From an uncultured Synechococcus sp. (GTDB lineage: Bacteria; Cyanobacteriota; Cyanobacteriia; PCC-6307; Cyanobiaceae), in the NCBI GenBank assembly GCA_937975655.1, contig CALJTZ010000230.1, positions 1 through 8,564 on the forward strand: a stretch of 8,564 nt of DNA. Direction: 5' to 3'. The notes under the pieces are model-generated. The model was not told where the DNA came from. It saw only the letters and a list, made by a program, of their open reading frames with translations, and searched no databases. Shown one piece after another: positions 1-5,930 of this stretch. Numbering within the stretch: the stretch's first letter is position 1; each line of letters opens with the position of its first letter. The position numbers and the translations under genes were made by a program.

Positions 1-306
1 GAATTCGTCGCCGGGCTTGAGATCGAGCATGGCGGTGTAGGCCTTGCCGATCAAGAGGTTGCCGTTGCCCTGAACGGTGGCCACGTAGCTGAGCTTGCGG
101 CCACCCTTGCCAACGCCTTTGCCATCGCCACTGCCCAGATTGAGACCCTTGGCCTCGAGCAGGGCCTCATAGAAAGCGGTGAAGTTCAGGCGCTCGCCAC
201 CGTCTTTCTTGGTGGACACGTAGCCGCAGCTGCGGACCAGATCGGATTTGGAGACATCGCCGAGCTCTTTGACCTTGGCGAGAAGTTCAGATCCGGTTAG
301 AGCCAT
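1..306 (-). CDS. cyAbrB-type transcriptional regulator, C-terminus cut by window edge
   Basis: This is the first 102 codons of a cyanobacterial AbrB-like DNA-binding regulator; the C-terminal end lies outside the window. The start is the ATG at 304-306, giving an N-terminus beginning MALTGSELLAKVKELG. It carries the family's N-terminal helical part (SDLVRSCGY, then ERLNFTAFYEALLEAKG, residues about 20-54), a Gly/Lys-rich linker (about 55-68), and the start of the C-terminal AbrB-like part (GNLLIGKAYTAMLDLKPGDEF). It is about 80% identical to the complete copy 75 bp upstream, so the two are paralogues from a tandem duplication and may share a transcript. Known family members (cyAbrB1/cyAbrB2 of Synechocystis) are global regulators of carbon and nitrogen metabolism; the targets here cannot be read from the sequence. 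Confidence 0.9.
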   Translation of the reverse strand, partial: MALTGSELLAKVKELGDVSKSDLVRSCGYVSTKKDGGERLNFTAFYEALLEAKGLNLGSGDGKGVGKGGRKLSYVATVQGNGNLLIGKAYTAMLDLKPGDEF

Positions 307-381
307 GGTGTGGGATGGAATCTGTACACAACCATAGCAAGTACGCGTCTGATTGCCAGCCCCAACAGCACACCCTCGCGC

Positions 382-750
382 TCACTCCTCTTCTTCCGAC
401 TCACCGAGCGGGACCAGGCGGATCTGCTTTTTGCCGAGCTTGATCTCAAACTCGTCACCAGGCTTGAGGTCCAGCAGTGCGGTGTAGGCCTTACCCACCA
501 TGAGGTTGCCGTTGAACTGGACCTTGGTGGTGTAGCTCAGGGAACGTCCGCCCTTGCCACGTCCATTGCCTTGGCCACCCCCAAGGCTGATGCCCTTGGC
601 CTCCAGCAGGGCTTCATAGAAAGCCGTGAAGTTCAAGCGTTCTGAGCCATCCTTCTTGCTGCCGACGTAGCCGCAGCTGCGGACCAGATCAGATTTGGAG
701 GCGTCGCCCAGCTCCTTCACCTTGGCGAGGAGATCAGCACCTGTAAGCAT
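382..750 (-). CDS. cyAbrB-type transcriptional regulator (complete tandem copy)
   Basis: A complete 122-residue cyanobacterial AbrB-like regulator, a normal length for the family. The start ATG is at 748-750 and the stop TGA at 382-384. Residues 1-55 form the N-terminal helical part (SDLVRSCGY, then RLNFTAFYEALLEAKG). A Gly/Arg/Lys linker (about 57-70) follows, then the C-terminal AbrB-like segment (GNLMVGKAYTALLDLKPGDEFEI, then KKQIRLVPLG). It ends in an acidic tail of four Glu. It differs from the downstream copy mainly in the linker and the start of the C-terminal domain (KVQF against TVQG). No strong Shine-Dalgarno is visible before the start. A 12-bp perfect palindrome lies 36-47 bp upstream and could be an operator. 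In other cyanobacteria these proteins bind DNA with little sequence specificity and influence nitrogen and inorganic-carbon genes; the targets here are unknown. Confidence 0.93.
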   Translation of the reverse strand: MLTGADLLAKVKELGDASKSDLVRSCGYVGSKKDGSERLNFTAFYEALLEAKGISLGGGQGNGRGKGGRSLSYTTKVQFNGNLMVGKAYTALLDLKPGDEFEIKLGKKQIRLVPLGESEEEE

Positions 751-785
751 CTTGCAACCATCACCAGAACCTCGACATTAATTCA

Positions 786-797
786 GCCATGCATGGC
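786..797. promoter_or_regulatory. 12-bp perfect palindrome upstream of the cyAbrB pair
   Basis: GCCATGCATGGC reads the same on both strands and sits 36-47 bp upstream of the start codon at 750, where a promoter or operator would be expected. It lies between the end of the tolC-like gene and the regulator pair. A dimeric or tetrameric regulator could bind it, possibly one of the cyAbrB proteins themselves. That is inference, because the family has no strict consensus site. Palindromes of this length also arise by chance. Confidence 0.3.
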
Positions 798-812
798 CTG
801 CGAGGTGGCAAT

Positions 813-841
813 CAAGAGCCCTTGGAATGGCCTAGGGCTTG
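813..841 (-). terminator. Weak hairpin overlapping the tolC-like stop codon
   Basis: On the minus strand AGCCCT and AGGGCT can pair around an 11-nt loop. One bulged base then allows three further pairs (CAA with TTG). The hairpin covers the TAG stop of the tolC-like gene, and the following CTTGATT is only weakly T-rich. It could attenuate read-through into the cyAbrB genes, which lie downstream in the same direction. It is not a classic Rho-independent terminator. Confidence 0.3.
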
Positions 842-2304
842 CTGGCCGTTGATGGGTCAAGGCCCGTCTCCAATTCCAGGCCCGCCCGACTGAGATTCCA
901 GCGATGAACTGCCGTGGCCTCTGCAGAACGGGCCATCTGCAGATTGCGCTGGGCCAGCAACAACTCGGTGATCGGGGCGATCCCCGCTCGGTAACGCAAC
1001 AGAGCGTCTCTCACAGCTTCGTCCCCCGCTTTCGCTGCAGCGGCTGCCGCCTGCATCTGCTGCCGAGATGCTGCATGGGTGGCATACCAGGTGTTCACGC
1101 TCTGGTTGATCGCTTGCTGGGCCTGTTCAATCGCCAGGCTGCTCTGTTCGGCGCGGCGCCGGGCCAGAGCCGTGGATTCACGCGTCAATCCCCCATCAAA
1201 CAAGGGTTGACGCAGGCTCAGCACAGCACCCCAGTCGTAAAAACTGCCGGAGGCAGTAGCGCTACTGCTCTGGGTGGGGAGGGACGCCGAACCACTGTTC
1301 ACGCTCACCTGCGGGGTGGCATTCAGTACCGGCACATTGAGCCAATCTCCATTGATCCCGGCCCCCAGCGCCAACCCCAGCGTGGGCAAACGAGCCGCCC
1401 TAGCCAGTTGTACCCGTGCCAGCTGGGCCTGGCGCTGCTGTTGCAGGGCTTCAAGAGCAGGTCGCTCCTGCAGGGAGCGCCGCAAGGTGTCCGGCAACGG
1501 CAGGGTCCAGGCACCCCATGGCACCAGGGGATCACTCACCATCACCACCTGATCCGCAGGAAGATTGATCACCCTTGCCAGACCACTCAGGGCAATCTGC
1601 TGCTGGGCCTGAGCCTCCACCAGCCCCTGGCGATCACTCTCCACCAGGGCATCAGCTTGGAGCGTGTCAATCCGGGCAGCCAGTCCCTGTTTGCGAATGG
1701 CCCAGGCATCGCGCTGCAGCTGGGTGGATACCTGCAACGACTGCTGCCAAACGGGGATCAACGCACCGGCCAGCTGCGCCTGGAGATAGGCACTCACGAT
1801 GTCGAAGCGGCTGCGCCGTTGTTGCTCCAACTGCTCCGCCTGGGAGGCCTTGAGGCCCGCCTTAGCAACCTGCCGCAACGGCTCACGGCCAAAATCCAAC
1901 AGCGAATAGTTGAGGGCCAGCCCCAGGTTCACAAACGTGTTCTGCACCACGGCATAGCCATCGCTCCCCAACTCCAGGTTGAGATCTCCGATGCTGGGCA
2001 GATTCGAGATGAAGCCCACACTCGATCCCACCTGGGCGTAGGTGCCGAGGGCCACCAGATCCAGCTTGGGCAGAAAGCGGGTGCGCGCCAGACCCAGCAG
2101 GGCTTGGTTTTCCTCCACCAGCAGGGCGCTGCTGCGCAGATTGAGCGATTGCGACAGCCCCAGCGCGAGGGCCTGCTGGAGGCTGAGATTGAGGGATTGC
2201 AGCGGCTGGGCCATGGCGCGCTGCGGCACAGGCGCCCACACGCCCAGCGCTACCCCTGCAAGGAACGCACCAACCCCGAGCCAACGGCGCCTGCAACAAC
2301 GCAA
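832..2304 (-). CDS. TolC-like outer-membrane efflux channel protein
   Basis: A 490-residue outer-membrane factor of the OEP/TolC family, the exit channel of tripartite exporters. Residues 1-32 look like a signal peptide: basic CCRRRW, a hydrophobic stretch from about 9 to 24, and a likely cut after AMA. Two internally related halves follow. The first is about 38-260 (LNLSLQQALALGL; NYSLLDFGREPLRQ; long helices to NLPADQV). The second is about 275-485 (RPALEALQQQRQAQLARV; LSLRQPLFDGG; then RYRAGIAPITELLLAQRNLQMA, typical of the family's last helical pair). The start is TTG at 2302-2304, with GAGG 9 nt upstream and an in-frame TAG ten codons upstream; no in-frame ATG lies in between. It diverges from the HlyD-type gene across 64 bp, so it is probably that protein's outer-membrane partner. 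Function is confident at family level only; the substrate is unknown. Confidence 0.93.
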   Translation of the reverse strand: MRCCRRRWLGVGAFLAGVALGVWAPVPQRAMAQPLQSLNLSLQQALALGLSQSLNLRSSALLVEENQALLGLARTRFLPKLDLVALGTYAQVGSSVGFISNLPSIGDLNLELGSDGYAVVQNTFVNLGLALNYSLLDFGREPLRQVAKAGLKASQAEQLEQQRRSRFDIVSAYLQAQLAGALIPVWQQSLQVSTQLQRDAWAIRKQGLAARIDTLQADALVESDRQGLVEAQAQQQIALSGLARVINLPADQVVMVSDPLVPWGAWTLPLPDTLRRSLQERPALEALQQQRQAQLARVQLARAARLPTLGLALGAGINGDWLNVPVLNATPQVSVNSGSASLPTQSSSATASGSFYDWGAVLSLRQPLFDGGLTRESTALARRRAEQSSLAIEQAQQAINQSVNTWYATHAASRQQMQAAAAAAKAGDEAVRDALLRYRAGIAPITELLLAQRNLQMARSAEATAVHRWNLSRAGLELETGLDPSTASKP

Positions 2305-2368
2305 CCGGAGTGACCTCGAAGTGCGCGTACCCTAAGGCGACAAACCGACGACCCCTCACCGGCGCGCC

Positions 2369-3529
2369 ATGGCCCCTGTGGATTTGGCACCGCGCCTGTT
2401 GCCGATGGGTCTGGTTACATCCTTGGCCGTGATCTGGGCCGTGTCTCCAGGGGTGGATGTGGAAGCGGAAGGTAGCGGCGTGCTGCTCCAGCCAGACACC
2501 CGCGTTGGCATCTATGCCCGCTCCGCCGGGCAGGTGCAGAAGTTGTTCCACGCAGTGGGCGACCCGATGGCCGAGGGCGCCGTGGTGGCCAGCCTCGATC
2601 GCATCGACCAGGCCGCACCCGGCGGCGGCCTGGTGCTCGGCAATCCCGATGCCCTGCAGCGTCAGGGGGAAGCCCTGGCCAGGCAACAGGCCGCCATTCG
2701 GGCTCAGATGAGCGCCATCAGCCGCACTAACCAACCGGTGGCCAAACAACTCCAAGCCCTGGAGACCCTGCGGCAAGACGAGGTGATCCCCCGCTACAGC
2801 CCCCTGTGGGTGGGAGCGCAAGACCTCTACTTGCGCAATCAGGCGCAGATCAAAGCCCTGGAGGGGCAGCTCGCCCAGCTCGACGTCAGCCGGGCGGAAC
2901 TCGATGGCCAACGTCTCAGCCAGGAGGTGCTGGCCCCGCGTGCCGGGACCCTGCTGAGCCTCTCGGTGGCCCCCGGCCAGGCGGTACTGCCAGGCCAACG
3001 CATCGGCACGATTGGTGTGGGGCCGAATCAAGCGAGCCGGCCGCGCACGGCGGTGGGGCTGTTTAGCGATGCCGATGCCGCACGGCTCAAACCCGGAGAT
3101 GAGATCAAACTCGATCCAGTGCTGCAAACCCGCGACCGCTACGGCGGCACCACCCAGCGCTACGGCTCGGTGCTGGGGCGCATCCAGACCATCTCCCCAG
3201 CCAATGCCGATCTGGCGGAGGTGAGTCGTGTGGTTGGAGATCCCGAGCTGGCCTCCAGCCTCATGGCCCGCAGCCGCCAGGCCGCCTTCGGCGAAGGCGG
3301 CGACCCCTTGTCCACCGCGGCCGACAAGGTGAGCTCACCCGTGGTGCTGATTACCGTGGCCCTCGAGGACGCCACGACCCCCAGCGGCCTGCGCTGGAGC
3401 AGCGGGCGCGGCCCCGATCTGCGCCTGGACAACGGGACCCCCGCCAAACTCAAGGCGTCCCTGGAACGGCGCTCCGTGGTGAGCTTCGTGTTGCCGTTCC
3501 TGCGCTGGTTGGGAGGTGCCCAGCGATGA
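2369..3529 (+). CDS. HlyD-type periplasmic membrane fusion protein, NHLM/NHLP secretion-like
   Basis: A 386-residue membrane fusion protein that would bridge an inner-membrane transporter and the TolC-like channel. A membrane anchor spans about residues 9-27. The two lipoyl half-motifs are at about 36-78 (GSGVLLQPDTRVGIYARSAG, then VGDPMAEGAVVASLD) and about 187-217 (VLAPRAGTLLSLSVAPGQAV, then PGQRIGTIG). They flank a helical hairpin at about 92-186. Beta-barrel and C-terminal segments follow. The blocks YGSVLGRIQTISP and LRWSSGRGPDLRLDNGTPAK, then VVSFVLPFLRWLGG, recall the NHLM/NHLP bacteriocin-system secretion proteins (TIGR03794). That assignment is from memory and unscored. The start ATG at 2369 has an in-frame TAA 12 codons upstream and no clear Shine-Dalgarno. 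It overlaps the next gene by 3 nt. No peptidase or ABC transporter accompanies it here; the likely partner is the FUSC protein. Confidence 0.9.
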   Translation: MAPVDLAPRLLPMGLVTSLAVIWAVSPGVDVEAEGSGVLLQPDTRVGIYARSAGQVQKLFHAVGDPMAEGAVVASLDRIDQAAPGGGLVLGNPDALQRQGEALARQQAAIRAQMSAISRTNQPVAKQLQALETLRQDEVIPRYSPLWVGAQDLYLRNQAQIKALEGQLAQLDVSRAELDGQRLSQEVLAPRAGTLLSLSVAPGQAVLPGQRIGTIGVGPNQASRPRTAVGLFSDADAARLKPGDEIKLDPVLQTRDRYGGTTQRYGSVLGRIQTISPANADLAEVSRVVGDPELASSLMARSRQAAFGEGGDPLSTAADKVSSPVVLITVALEDATTPSGLRWSSGRGPDLRLDNGTPAKLKASLERRSVVSFVLPFLRWLGGAQR

Positions 3530-3699
3530 CACGTCGTTCCTGGCTCCAACCGTGGCGGCAACCCGCCCCCTGGCTGGCGCTGCTGCTCCTGGCCATTGCC
3601 GCCGTGAGCAGTCCACCACGGCTCTGGTTCTGGGTGGCCCTGTTGCTGGTGGTGCTGATCGTGGGCTGGGTCCAGGCCCTCAGGCCTCCCGGTCCCTGA
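3526..3699 (+). CDS. Small two-helix membrane protein of the efflux operon
   Basis: A 57-residue protein. Its ATG overlaps the preceding stop (ATGA at 3526-3529), and a strong Shine-Dalgarno GGAGGT (3512-3517) sits 8 nt upstream, the best in the operon. Its stop at 3697-3699 is one base before the next ATG. It has a basic N-terminus (MTRRSWLQPWR), a first hydrophobic segment at about 16-29, a short SPPR turn, a second hydrophobic segment at about 33-51, and an Arg-containing tail (ALRPPGP). Charge distribution suggests both ends are cytoplasmic. Its place between fusion protein and FUSC transporter recalls AaeX (DUF1656) of the AaeXAB efflux system, a two-helix protein of similar size. I do not see clear DUF1656 sequence motifs, so the analogy is positional. 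Biochemical role unknown. Confidence 0.75.
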   Translation: MTRRSWLQPWRQPAPWLALLLLAIAAVSSPPRLWFWVALLLVVLIVGWVQALRPPGP

Positions 3700-3700
3700 G

Positions 3701-4804
3701 ATGGACAGCCTGGCCCTCAGGGCTGCCCTGGTGATCGGTCTGGCCGCAGGCCTCACCAGTGCCGTGGTTGGCGGCCTGGGCCTCAGTGGATCGCCAGTGG
3801 CCTACGGCGCCGTGATTGCCGCGCTGGTGGTGCGTCCGGACTTCAGTCGATGGCCCCTGGCCATCTACCCGGTGCTGCTGGTGATCTGCGCCGTGGGCCT
3901 GAGCATTGGCGTGCTCGCCAGCGAGGTGATGGCCGGGGCACCCCAGGTGTTCGTATTTGGCCTGGTGGCGGCCTTGATGCAACTGCTGGCCCTGCTGCTG
4001 CCCGACAAGCTGCGCATGCTGAGCAGCGTGTTGGCCGTGGTGGGCGTTCTACCCCTGCTGAGCAACACACCGAGTTTCAGCGCGAACTGGGATGAACTCC
4101 TGGGTATCGCCACGGGGTTGGCCGTCGGCAGCATGACGCAACTGGCCCTCACCCCGGCAGGGCTCCCCCCTGTTGCGTCCTCCGAGCAACACAATGAGCT
4201 TCCGGAGACCACCGCCGGCCAACGCCTGCGCCAGGGGCTGCAATCGCCCTTCTTCTGGCGCAAGTTGGTGTTCGCAAGCTTGGCACTGGCCATTGGCGAA
4301 GGTATTGGCGCCGTAACCCCCAAATACCTCTACTTCGGCGTTGTGATCTTGTTGAACGACAGCATCGGCGACACGCTGCTTCGAGTGCGCGATCGCCTAG
4401 TGGGGGTGAGCCTGGGCATCCTGATGCCCCTGCTGGTGTTCAACACCATTGGCCTCAGCAGCCTGGCCAATGGCCTGGTACTGGGGGGTACCGCAGCCCT
4501 GATGACCGCGCTCGGCCGCAGCACGCACCTGAGAACAGCCCTGATCTCGAGCGGTGTGGCGTTTGTGGGTTACGGCCCACTGGTGGCCTGGTACATCCCC
4601 CACCGCTGGATCGACTACGCCCTCGGTTGCGGCCTGGCGCTGGCCATCGGCCTGCTGTTGTTTCCCAACTCAGCCCTGCGGCGCTATCAGCAGCTGAAGG
4701 ACGATCCCACCCGTTCCAGCGCCGAACTCTCGAGCCTCTTGCCGGCTGCCCGGGAGGAGGCCCGTTGGCTGGGCCTACCCCCTCCCGAAGCCCTGCAACG
4801 TTGA
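3701..4804 (+). CDS. FUSC-family-like integral membrane transporter
   Basis: A 367-residue, highly hydrophobic protein built as two membrane blocks. Block one has about six segments between residues 5 and 151. A soluble stretch (about 152-185, including SEQHNELPETTAGQRLRQG) follows. Block two has about five or six segments between 188 and 321, and there is a hydrophilic tail (about 325-367). The motif RVRDRLVGVSLGILMPLL (228-245) matches the Arg-x-x-Gly-x-x-x-Gly pattern in the second membrane block of FUSC/aromatic-acid exporter proteins such as AaeB. It is shorter than AaeB-type proteins and lacks their large cytoplasmic domain. The start ATG is one base after the previous stop, and the stop overlaps the next ATG by one base. 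It is probably the inner-membrane component working with the neighbouring fusion protein and TolC-like channel. Family assignment is fairly confident, substrate unknown. Confidence 0.82.
   Translation: MDSLALRAALVIGLAAGLTSAVVGGLGLSGSPVAYGAVIAALVVRPDFSRWPLAIYPVLLVICAVGLSIGVLASEVMAGAPQVFVFGLVAALMQLLALLLPDKLRMLSSVLAVVGVLPLLSNTPSFSANWDELLGIATGLAVGSMTQLALTPAGLPPVASSEQHNELPETTAGQRLRQGLQSPFFWRKLVFASLALAIGEGIGAVTPKYLYFGVVILLNDSIGDTLLRVRDRLVGVSLGILMPLLVFNTIGLSSLANGLVLGGTAALMTALGRSTHLRTALISSGVAFVGYGPLVAWYIPHRWIDYALGCGLALAIGLLLFPNSALRRYQQLKDDPTRSSAELSSLLPAAREEARWLGLPPPEALQR
4389..4396. repeat. HIP1 octamer GCGATCGC
   Basis: A perfect HIP1 palindrome inside the FUSC gene, encoding its Arg-Asp-Arg (229-232 region). 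HIP1 is strongly over-represented in many cyanobacterial genomes, so it supports the taxonomic guess. No gene-specific role is implied. Confidence 0.7.
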
Positions 4805-5391
4805 TGGCCACACGCACCTGGCGGCCGGTCCTCACGGCCACAAGCGCCGCAGGTTGGGTGCTGGCCCACCAGCCCAGGGCCCTGGCGGCGGGAGCAGGCA
4901 CCGCCCTCTGCGAGGGCAGCAATGCAGCCATGGGAATCGGCCTTCAGCTGGGATTGGCCATTGCCCTGCTGATCACCACCTCCATCGTGCACACCGTGGT
5001 GACGGTGATGCAGGCCGATGGACTGCAACAACCCTGGGTGGAGTCTTGGTGCCGCCGCCACAGCTGGTACCGCCTGCTGGTGGTTCTCACCATGGCGCTG
5101 ATCACCGCCGGGGCCCTGATTGTGGAGATTGGCCTGTGGGCACTGCTCTATTGGGGCCTGGGACTGATCCAGGGCCTCGAACCGAGCCTGTATTTCTCTG
5201 GCATCACGTTCACCACCGTGGGCTACGGCGACATGACCCTGCACGGGTGCTGGCGGCTACTGAGCGTGGGAGAAGCCATTAACGGAGTGCTGATGGCGGG
5301 CTGGAGCACCGCTCAACTGGTGTATGTGGTGCAGCGAACGCAGACCTTGAGACTGGATTACAAACGCTCGCTACACGATCTGAAACCTTGA
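4804..5391 (+). CDS. Potassium-channel-like membrane protein (Ion_trans_2 pore)
   Basis: A 195-residue protein carrying the textbook potassium selectivity filter TTVGYGD at 137-143, preceded by the pore-helix region SLYFSGITF and followed by a last membrane helix (about 153-176). Two further membrane segments lie at about 46-69 and 90-122. A weakly hydrophobic, Ala-rich N-terminus (about 8-30) could be a cleaved signal or a tail. The chosen start is the ATG at 4804, which overlaps the FUSC stop by one base (TGATG). The frame stays open upstream to 4627, but that part lies inside the FUSC gene and is unlikely to be used. An internal ATG at 4930 (MGIGLQLG) is the alternative start and would drop the N-terminal segment. 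There is no regulatory RCK/TrkA_N domain. It is the last gene of the efflux operon, so ion flow may compensate charge movement or respond to envelope stress; that link is inference. Confidence 0.87.
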   Translation: MATRTWRPVLTATSAAGWVLAHQPRALAAGAGTALCEGSNAAMGIGLQLGLAIALLITTSIVHTVVTVMQADGLQQPWVESWCRRHSWYRLLVVLTMALITAGALIVEIGLWALLYWGLGLIQGLEPSLYFSGITFTTVGYGDMTLHGCWRLLSVGEAINGVLMAGWSTAQLVYVVQRTQTLRLDYKRSLHDLKP

Positions 5392-5540
5392 TCATCGATG
5401 GCTGCCCCTCGGCTGCGGCGCGAGCCTTGCCCTTGGGGGCCTTCGGAGACCTGGGAAGCAAGCAAATGTATCGATTATCACGTCCTCACCGAACCAGCAA
5501 TGGTGCGTAGCTAGGACACCCATAGACGCCGCGATGTGCC

Positions 5541-5762
5541 ATGGCCTTGCCCCTACCCACCGGCCTCCTGGAGCTTCTGCGCGCTGAGGTACGCGCACCG
5601 ATTGAATTGATCACCTTGATGGGCCAGTGTGACTTAGCCCACCTGAAAGGAATCATGGTGAGCTCTGGGGAACTGTTTGAATTCGTATTCGATCGGCAAC
5701 GCCAAGCGGTGCAGCTCTGGCCCCGCCTACAACTCGGGAGGCTCTCAATCCAGGCAGCCTGA
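5541..5762 (+). CDS. Hypothetical small protein
   Basis: A 73-residue ORF starting at ATG 5541 and stopping at 5760-5762. I do not recognise a family. The sequence looks protein-like: an amphipathic helix (LLELLRAEVRAPIELITLMG), then a charged, mixed helix/strand stretch (LKGIMVSSGELFEFVFDRQRQAVQLWPRL). There is no signal peptide or membrane segment. It lies 149 bp after the efflux operon and runs convergently with the Kelch gene remnant. No convincing Shine-Dalgarno precedes it. The opposite strand is also open over this stretch, but gives a Ser/Arg-rich translation typical of a shadow frame. It could be a genuine small cytoplasmic protein or a chance ORF. Confidence 0.5.
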   Translation: MALPLPTGLLELLRAEVRAPIELITLMGQCDLAHLKGIMVSSGELFEFVFDRQRQAVQLWPRLQLGRLSIQAA

Positions 5763-5867
5763 GCACGGGCAAGGCTGAGCAGAAGAGAAGTGCTGGCGGA
5801 GGCGAAAGTGAAGGGTTCTCTTCCTATGCAGCACCATTGGACAACACGCCAGCGGCAGTCAACGGGC

Positions 5868-5886
5868 GGCCTGGTTGGAACAGGCC
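5868..5886. terminator. Hairpin between convergent genes
   Basis: GGCCTG and CAGGCC pair perfectly around the 7-nt loop GTTGGAA in the 168-bp gap between the hypothetical ORF and the end of the Kelch remnant. An additional 8-bp inverted repeat, GAAGAGAA (5782-5789) with TTCTCTTC (5816-5823), lies just to the left. A convergent gap is where bidirectional terminators occur, but no T-tract follows on either strand, so the call is weak. Confidence 0.3.
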
Positions 5887-5930
5887 TGGCGAGGGTCACC
5901 GAAACACCCCAGAGCCCCTTGAGCGCAGGC

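Noticed and set aside
1..6. Window begins exactly with an EcoRI site (GAATTC)
   Set aside because: It is simply part of the cyAbrB coding sequence (Glu-Phe codons). Another GAATTC occurs near 5678 and none ends the window, so at most it hints at how the fragment was cut out.
904..2313. 469-codon open frame on the plus strand across the tolC-like gene
   Set aside because: It lies antisense to a clearly recognisable TolC family protein. Its translation is rich in Gln, Gly, Arg and His with no domain features, as expected from a GC-rich codon-biased complement.
2305..2368. Search for a bidirectional promoter in the 64-bp divergent gap
   Set aside because: Some promoter must serve the two genes, but no convincing -10/-35 pair can be pointed to on either strand, so no promoter feature is called.
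1883..3127. 414-codon minus-strand open frame spanning tolC-like and hlyD-like genes
   Set aside because: It overlaps two well-supported genes in other frames and has a His/Gly/Arg/Ala-rich low-information translation, so it is a shadow frame.
4627..4803. Upstream extension of the channel protein frame to an ATG at 4627
   Set aside because: This stretch codes for the end of the FUSC protein in another frame and adds a Pro/Arg/Ser-rich segment with no membrane or signal features. The coupled ATG at 4804 is the better start.
5392..5540. Possible terminator after the efflux operon
   Set aside because: Only short GC-rich self-complementary stretches of about 4 bp (such as GCCC with GGGC) are present and no T-tract follows.
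5486..5899. 137-codon minus-strand frame opposite the hypothetical ORF
   Set aside because: The translation is dominated by Ser, Arg and Trp with no recognisable pattern and no RBS. The plus-strand ORF there looks more protein-like.
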